Part shown: positions 31,625 through 36,076 of the stretch, piece by piece | Layout: the number at the start of each line of letters is the position of its first letter | How positions within the stretch are numbered: position 1 is the first letter of the stretch | NCBI GenBank assembly: GCA_016939365.1 | Contig: JAFGHD010000151.1 | Span: 1-36,076, forward strand | Direction: 5' to 3' | Length of the DNA stretch: 36,076 bases | Source: Bacteroidales bacterium | GTDB taxonomy: Bacteria; Bacteroidota; Bacteroidia; Bacteroidales; JAFGHD01 | Translations under genes and position numbers: made by a program | Notes under the pieces: generated by a model | The model's input: the letters and a program-made list of their open reading frames with translations, nothing else | What the model was told of the DNA's origin: nothing | Database searches by the model: none

Positions 31625-33745
31625 ATGTTATCCAAATCCCTCACCTTCAGAACAACCGCATTTTTTCTGGGATTCTCAACCATGATCACCCAGGTGGTCA
31701 TGCTCAGGGAGTTCCTGACCGTTTTCCTGGGGAATGAGCTGGTCATCGGGGTGGTGATGGCTGTGTGGATGTTGCTGACCGGACTGGGGGCCCAGGCAGG
31801 CCGTTTGATCAGAACAGGCCGGCCGGACAGAATCATTTCATGGTATTTCCTTTTGACCGGGCTGCTGCCCCTGCCTATCTATGCTTCGTTGCATCTGATC
31901 CAGCACAGGATGTTTCCTTCGGGGGTCATGACAGGTCTGACAGAGGCACTGCTGCTGTCGGTGATCCTGCTGCTGCCCTTTTGCCTGATGAGCGGCGCCT
32001 TTTTTACATGGCTGAGCGCGCGCTGGTCAGAAGGAAGCGATGATAACCGCATCTCCAGCACATATGGGCTGGAATCCGCCGGTGCCGTCGCAGGAGGGTT
32101 CATCCTCTCCATTTTCCTTTTCATCATGAAGGGAACCTTCCCTCTGCTGGTCATGCTGGCCATGATCAACCTGGCAATGCTTTTTATCCTGTCGGGACTT
32201 CCATGGAAAATCGCAGCTGCCATTCTCACCGCGGGTTTACTCGCAACTGCAATGCAGGTGCCTCTGGATCTGCTCATTAAAAAAAACAAGTACCCCGGGC
32301 AGGAGATACTCAGAATGGATTATTCCCCTTACGGGGATATCATCGCGACCGGATATCTTGGACAGATCAATTTCTACGAAAACGGCACCCCACTGTTTTC
32401 AACGGCCGATATAGTATCGGCGGAAGAGAGTGTTCACTATGCCCTTTCCCAGCATCCCCATCCCTCCAGTGTGCTCCTGATCTCAGGCGGCACGGCAGGA
32501 TTAATGAACGAAATCCTGAAATATCCGGTCACCCGGATCGATTATGCTGAAACAAACCCTGTCCTCATCGAGACCATGTTGTCGTTGGGGATCATTGACG
32601 AAAAGGATGAAAGGCTGAACCTGATCGGATCTGACCCCCGTCTGCATATAAAAAAAACATCCACCCGATATGATGCCGTTCTTGTTCAGGCCTCTGAGCC
32701 CTCCAACGCACAGGCCAACCGTTTTTACACATCCGAGTTCTTTTCAGGGCTGAAGGAGAAGATGAACAATGAGGCCGTAGTATCTGTGGGATTCATGCCC
32801 ACATCCAACTACATCAGCAGGGAAACCATTGAAATTCATTCCCGCCTCTACAGCACGCTGGCACCATACTTCCGGCATATACTCATTGTGCCGGGCCACA
32901 AATTCTATTACCTGGCTTCAGATGCGCCACTCCGGATCAATGTTCCGCAACTGCTGAATGAAAAAGGCATCGCCACGGTTTACCTGAATTCCGATTACAT
33001 CGATACACTGGACCTGAGTCGCCGTTCGGAAGAGATCCATTCATCGCTGAAAAGGGATGTTGACGCGAACAGGGATTTCAGGCCCATCGGCTATTACCTG
33101 CAGCTGCAATACTGGCTCTCATTGTTCAGTGCCTCCGGCCAGATATGGATATGGATACTGCTGATATTGCTGGTTTATTACCTGGTCAGGATGAGAGCAC
33201 CTGATCACAGTCTGTTCGTCTCGGGTTTCACCGCTTCTTCACTGGAAATCATGCTGCTGATCGCTTTCCAGATGATTTACGGGGTGGTATACCAGGCTAC
33301 AGGTTTCATCGTCATGCTTTTCATGACCGGATTGGCCCTGGGCTCTCTGGTTCTTGCGAAAAAAATGAAAAGTGACAAATCCTCTCTGGCCCGGACACAG
33401 TATCTTTTCGGTGCATTTTCCATTACCGCAGCCATGCTGATGGTTGTGCTTCAAAGCATTTCCGTGCATACGGGAATGGTCTATTCCGTCATATTCGTCC
33501 TTGCAGTAATGTCCGGAGTGTTCACCGGGATCATTTTTTCATTGACCACCCGTTTGAAAAAAGGCACATATAAGACAACAGCGGCAGCCCTGTATGAATC
33601 GGACCTGGCCGGATCGGCTGCCGGTGCCCTGGTCACGACTGTCTACCTGATCCCGCTGCTGGGATTCATCAGGGTGGGATTCTTCCTGATGCTGGTGAAT
33701 ATCCTTGTGGCGGCGGGTGTCTCCTTCGTATTGAAAAAAACTTAA
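31625..33745 (+). CDS. Polytopic membrane protein with degenerate spermidine synthase-like domain
   Basis: The 706-residue protein has about six membrane helices (residues 5-220), a soluble SpeE/methyltransferase-like domain (about 235-490) and about six more helices (500-705). Fused membrane spermidine-synthase-like proteins of this plan are known but uncharacterised. The soluble domain keeps the fold pattern (LLISGGTAGLMNEIL, DYAETNPVLIE, DAVLVQASEPSNAQANRFYT) yet lacks the signature residues: the GGGDGG loop reads SGGTAG (287-292) and the catalytic DxxDP region reads QASEP (355-359). Polyamine aminopropyl transfer is therefore doubtful. It lies between the two AmmeMemoRadiSam genes and is 26 bp upstream of the radical SAM gene, so it is probably part of that system. 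Confidence 0.8.
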   Translation: MLSKSLTFRTTAFFLGFSTMITQVVMLREFLTVFLGNELVIGVVMAVWMLLTGLGAQAGRLIRTGRPDRIISWYFLLTGLLPLPIYASLHLIQHRMFPSGVMTGLTEALLLSVILLLPFCLMSGAFFTWLSARWSEGSDDNRISSTYGLESAGAVAGGFILSIFLFIMKGTFPLLVMLAMINLAMLFILSGLPWKIAAAILTAGLLATAMQVPLDLLIKKNKYPGQEILRMDYSPYGDIIATGYLGQINFYENGTPLFSTADIVSAEESVHYALSQHPHPSSVLLISGGTAGLMNEILKYPVTRIDYAETNPVLIETMLSLGIIDEKDERLNLIGSDPRLHIKKTSTRYDAVLVQASEPSNAQANRFYTSEFFSGLKEKMNNEAVVSVGFMPTSNYISRETIEIHSRLYSTLAPYFRHILIVPGHKFYYLASDAPLRINVPQLLNEKGIATVYLNSDYIDTLDLSRRSEEIHSSLKRDVDANRDFRPIGYYLQLQYWLSLFSASGQIWIWILLILLVYYLVRMRAPDHSLFVSGFTASSLEIMLLIAFQMIYGVVYQATGFIVMLFMTGLALGSLVLAKKMKSDKSSLARTQYLFGAFSITAAMLMVVLQSISVHTGMVYSVIFVLAVMSGVFTGIIFSLTTRLKKGTYKTTAAALYESDLAGSAAGALVTTVYLIPLLGFIRVGFFLMLVNILVAAGVSFVLKKT

Positions 33746-33771
33746 TTTTACAGGGTACTCATACCGTAACG

Positions 33772-34938
33772 ATGACATCCGGATTTTCCAAACGGAAATT
33801 TATCAAAACGACCCTTGCAGGGATCGGTGGGTTGGGGTATCTGCTGAACAGCCCGTTTACGTCAAGAGCTTCGGAATGGCTCCTTGGAGACCCAACAGGC
33901 GCAGGTCAGACCGGAGGCCTGTGGAAATGGAGCCGGGAAGCCATGTTCTACGTACAGACACCCAAAGGCATCAAATGCCAGATATGTCCGAACAACTGTG
34001 TGCTCAAACCGGGAGAAACAGGTGATTGCCGCACCAGGAAATTCATTGATTCGAAACTTTACACCATTGCGTACGGAAACCCATGTGCCGTTCATGAGGA
34101 TCCCATCGAAAAAAAACCACTTTATCATTTCCTGCCGGGCAGCCGGGCATTCAGCATCGCCACAGCAGGATGCAACCTGTCATGTCTCAATTGCCAGAAC
34201 TGGGATATTTCCCAGTCCAGTCCGGAGCAGACCCGGAACTTCGACCTCATGCCCGAAGCAGTCGTAGAACAATGCCTTGCCAGCCATTGCGAATCAATAG
34301 CCTACACGTACTCTGATCCGGTGGCTTTTTATGAGTATACACATGACACAGCTGCGCTGGCCAGAGAGAAAGGCATTTTCAACATCCTGGTCTCTGCCGG
34401 TTATATCCATGAAGGACCCCTTCGCGAATGGTGCAGGTACATTGACGCAGCCAATATCGACCTGAAATCGTTCAGAAATGAAATATATGAAATGCTGAAC
34501 GCCGGGACACTGGAACCTGTGCTGAACACATTGAAAATACTGAAAGAAGAAGGTATATGGCTTGAAATCACGAATCTGATCGTGCCAGGCTGGACCGATG
34601 ATCTGGATATGATCCGCGAAATGTGTGAATGGCTTTTCCGGAACGGTTTTTCGGATTCCCCCCTGCATTTCAGCAGGTTTTATCCACAGTATAAGCTTAC
34701 CAACCTGCCGGCCACACCCACCCCGGTGCTCGAAAAAGCAAGGGATATTGCCATATCCGAAGGAATAAAATATGTATATATAGGAAATGTTCCCGGGAAT
34801 GATGCAGAGAACACATTCTGCCCGGAATGCAACAGGATGATTGTCGAGAGAAAAGGATTCCGCATCCTTTCGAACCATATTTCCCAAGGGAGGTGTTCTT
34901 TCTGCGGCGCAGAGATCGCCGGAAGATGGAATAAATAA
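33772..34938 (+). CDS. AmmeMemoRadiSam system radical SAM enzyme with Tat-like signal
   Basis: The 388-residue protein has the radical SAM CxxxCxxC motif at C134-C138-C141 (AGCNLSCLNCQNWD), preceded by a cysteine-rich N-terminal block (C69, C72, C76, C86) and followed by a C-terminal CPEC/CSFC pair (C350, C353, C375, C378) that could bind zinc or a further cluster. Together with PLYHFLPGS and the YTYSDPVAFYEYT stretch this is the PflA-related third member of the AmmeMemoRadiSam system. The N-terminus reads FSKRKFIKT followed by a glycine-rich hydrophobic core and an SRA cleavage-like site, i.e. a KR-type Tat signal. Start at 33772 is required for it. Substrate unknown. Confidence 0.93.
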   Translation: MTSGFSKRKFIKTTLAGIGGLGYLLNSPFTSRASEWLLGDPTGAGQTGGLWKWSREAMFYVQTPKGIKCQICPNNCVLKPGETGDCRTRKFIDSKLYTIAYGNPCAVHEDPIEKKPLYHFLPGSRAFSIATAGCNLSCLNCQNWDISQSSPEQTRNFDLMPEAVVEQCLASHCESIAYTYSDPVAFYEYTHDTAALAREKGIFNILVSAGYIHEGPLREWCRYIDAANIDLKSFRNEIYEMLNAGTLEPVLNTLKILKEEGIWLEITNLIVPGWTDDLDMIREMCEWLFRNGFSDSPLHFSRFYPQYKLTNLPATPTPVLEKARDIAISEGIKYVYIGNVPGNDAENTFCPECNRMIVERKGFRILSNHISQGRCSFCGAEIAGRWNK

Positions 34939-34978
34939 TACCATTAAATATGCATAATGCATGAAACGAAAATATTTT

Positions 34979-34986
34979 TATTTTTG
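34979..34986 (+). promoter_or_regulatory. Putative promoter of the PKD-like secreted gene (-7 box TATTTTTG)
   Basis: TATTTTTG at 34979-34986 is an exact TAnnTTTG match. It lies after an ATG at 34961 but before the ATG at 35057, so it supports the latter as start, with a leader of about 64 nt. Confidence 0.5.
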
Positions 34987-35056
34987 CTGTTTGATCCGCT
35001 CTTCTAATGCCAAAAAAACAAAGATGTATTACCAGTCAATAAAAACAAGGAGACAT

Positions 35057-35701
35057 ATGAAAACAACGGGTATTATTGTTTTCCAGATGACATTCCTGAT
35101 CTTATACAGTGGGGTCGCGATCCTCAGGGCACAGGATTTCCCGACTGATACGGTATGTGCCGGGGCCAACGAGTATTACAAGGTGCTGCCCACCCCCGGG
35201 TCCACTTACACATGGAGGATAAGCAGCGGTGGCACACCTACTTACGGGGTTGACATCAAGAATGACAGCATACGGATTGCATGGGCCAACACCAACACGA
35301 TGGTTGAAGACTTCGTAAAAGTTGTAGAAACAAACAAATACGGGCGTTCCGGTGATACCATCACGCTCCGGATACTGCGTTTTCCTGCCCCCACAGCAAC
35401 CATCAGCGGTTCGGACACCCTGTACGACGGCAACAATGGCACCGATAAAATTCTGGTGACCCTGACCGGTACCCCGCCATGGGATATCGTTTACAATGAT
35501 GGACGCAATAACATCCCGGTTGAAAATATCGAGTCGAGCCCATACTCCATTCAGACCCGGCCACTCAGCAACCCCCCGGAAGTCCACAGCTTTACACTGA
35601 TCTCTGTGAAGAACAAGAGCGGGTGCGCAGGCTCGGTTTCAGGCGCGGCGAACATTGTGGTTTCACCACCTATCAAAACAAGCAATATCATTCATAATTA
35701 A
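35057..35701 (+). CDS. Secreted PKD/Ig-like protein, 214 aa
   Basis: I start at ATG 35057, which has AAGGAG six bases upstream and gives a signal peptide (MKTTGIIVFQMTFLILYSGV, cleaved after RAQ). The mature part has a PKD-like domain of the type common in Bacteroidota surface proteins: DTVCAGANEYYKVLPTPGST followed by YTWRISSGG, and a second beta-sandwich (about 115-200) with DTLYDGNNGTDKILVTLTG. Such domains usually sit in large adhesins; here the protein stops after about two domains without a T9SS sorting domain. Function unknown. It is followed by a strong terminator. It may be co-expressed with the radical SAM gene by readthrough, but it has its own promoter box. Confidence 0.8.
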   Translation: MKTTGIIVFQMTFLILYSGVAILRAQDFPTDTVCAGANEYYKVLPTPGSTYTWRISSGGTPTYGVDIKNDSIRIAWANTNTMVEDFVKVVETNKYGRSGDTITLRILRFPAPTATISGSDTLYDGNNGTDKILVTLTGTPPWDIVYNDGRNNIPVENIESSPYSIQTRPLSNPPEVHSFTLISVKNKSGCAGSVSGAANIVVSPPIKTSNIIHN

Positions 35702-35722
35702 GCCTTCAGCCACCGGCAATAC

Positions 35723-35763
35723 AAAAAGGGCATGCCGTTCCACATCGGCCTGTCCTTTTTTGT
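35723..35763 (+). terminator. Intrinsic terminator after the PKD-like gene
   Basis: AAAAAGGGCATGCCG (35723-35737) pairs with CGGCCTGTCCTTTTT (35746-35760) over 15 positions with one mismatch and one wobble, loop of 8, with T tract. The A-rich left flank makes it potentially bidirectional. Confidence 0.85.
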
Positions 35764-35768
35764 TTCTA

Positions 35769-35948
35769 TTGCTGTATGACCCCAAAAACACCTGCTTCCC
35801 AGCGATCCATTATCCTTCGGAACTGATCGCCACCATAGAGGAGCAGATGCCCGGGACAACAATTGGATTCAGACACCGGGGTAAAAAATTCCTGAAGAAG
35901 CTTTATTGCATGGATAAAGGAAGAAAACAGGATGTGTACAGCCTGTGA
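35769..35948 (+). CDS. Possible short orphan ORF, 59 aa
   Basis: The frame from a TTG at 35769 to a TGA at 35946-35948 translates to a protein-like sequence (HYPSELIATIEEQMPGTTIG, FLKKLYCMDKGRKQDVYSL) whose codon choice (ATC, CTG, GAG, AAG) matches neighbouring genes. There is no ATG at the start, no ribosome binding site, and it begins right after a terminator, so it may be the tail of a decayed gene rather than a functional one. No family recognised. Confidence 0.25.
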   Translation: MLYDPKNTCFPAIHYPSELIATIEEQMPGTTIGFRHRGKKFLKKLYCMDKGRKQDVYSL

Positions 35949-35962
35949 ACCGGGCCTTCATG

Positions 35963-36076
35963 TCATACCAGGTTCGCGAATCCCATGAAGGCAAGGGCCA
36001 GGATCCCCGCGGTGATGAGCGCAATGGGAACACCCCGCATGCCCTTCGGCACATCCATCAGGTCGAGATGTTCACG
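35963..36076 (-). CDS. rnfA: Electron transport complex subunit RnfA, C-terminal fragment (cut by window edge)
   Basis: The minus strand from 36076 to the TGA at 35965-35963 encodes 37 residues: [20 protein letters not shown] then [17 protein letters not shown]. The xxVPKxxRGxPIxLITAGxLxLAFMGF pattern is the C-terminal end of RnfA/RsxA, an integral membrane subunit of the Rnf ferredoxin:NAD+ oxidoreductase; NqrE is related but ends differently. The 5' part and the other Rnf genes should lie beyond the right edge. No terminator is visible in the 14 bases to the preceding ORF. Confidence 0.85.
   Translation of the reverse strand, partial: REHLDLMDVPKGMRGVPIALITAGILALAFMGFANLV

Overview
The window looks like chromosomal DNA from an uncultured or environmental member of the Bacteroidota, most likely of the Bacteroidales/Marinilabiliales type. 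Evidence: ribosomal protein S16 has a long acidic C-terminal tail; the cluster rpmG - DUF4295 - ftsY - rimO is present; several families are largely restricted to this phylum (DUF4301, DUF5723, a short PKD-like secreted protein); and TAnnTTTG-type -7 boxes recur just upstream of genes, with few Shine-Dalgarno sequences. Codon use is even (moderate GC) and I see no prophage, transposase, CRISPR array or rRNA. Function calls are from motif reading only; no database search was possible.

Layout. 1-7.1 kb: on the minus strand, a hybrid sensor kinase, peptidase E, a large exported repeat protein, and two tandem tRNA-Leu genes with their own promoter and terminator. 7.4-11.3 kb: on the plus strand, a sulfotransferase-like protein, a DUF4301 protein and a sodium/solute symporter. 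11.2-16.5 kb: a GT-C type membrane glycosyltransferase (minus), rpsP-rimM and rdgB (plus), then miaA with an overlapping TnpR/pRiA4b-like gene (minus). 16.6-20.8 kb: a CCA-adding enzyme, a MORN-type lipoprotein and a DUF5723 outer-membrane-type protein, all minus. 20.8-23.9 kb: an orphan hairpin leader with a 30-codon ORF, then rimO, ftsY, DUF4295 and rpmG on the minus strand. 23.96-27.0 kb: xerD, a short-chain dehydrogenase and a class III aminotransferase. 27.0-30.0 kb: a palindrome-rich intergenic region, two tandem Hsp20 genes each followed by a strong intrinsic terminator, and an overlapping operon (zinc-ribbon membrane protein, small coiled-coil protein, DUF302 protein). 30.0-34.9 kb: an AmmeMemoRadiSam locus. 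35.0-36.1 kb: a secreted PKD-like protein and the 3' end of rnfA.

The most interesting locus is 30.06-34.94 kb. A Memo-AMMECR1 fusion, here apparently a secreted lipoprotein, is transcribed divergently (40 bp gap with back-to-back -7 boxes) from a multi-spanning membrane protein holding a degenerate spermidine-synthase-like domain, followed by the AmmeMemoRadiSam radical SAM enzyme, which carries a Tat-like N-terminal signal. If the signals are real, the whole module works at or outside the cytoplasmic membrane, which would be unusual for radical SAM chemistry. Other points of interest are the orphan TonB-receptor-style leader at 20.85-21.02 kb, the palindromes and repeat upstream of the Hsp20 genes, and a strong terminator directly abutting the ftsY start codon.
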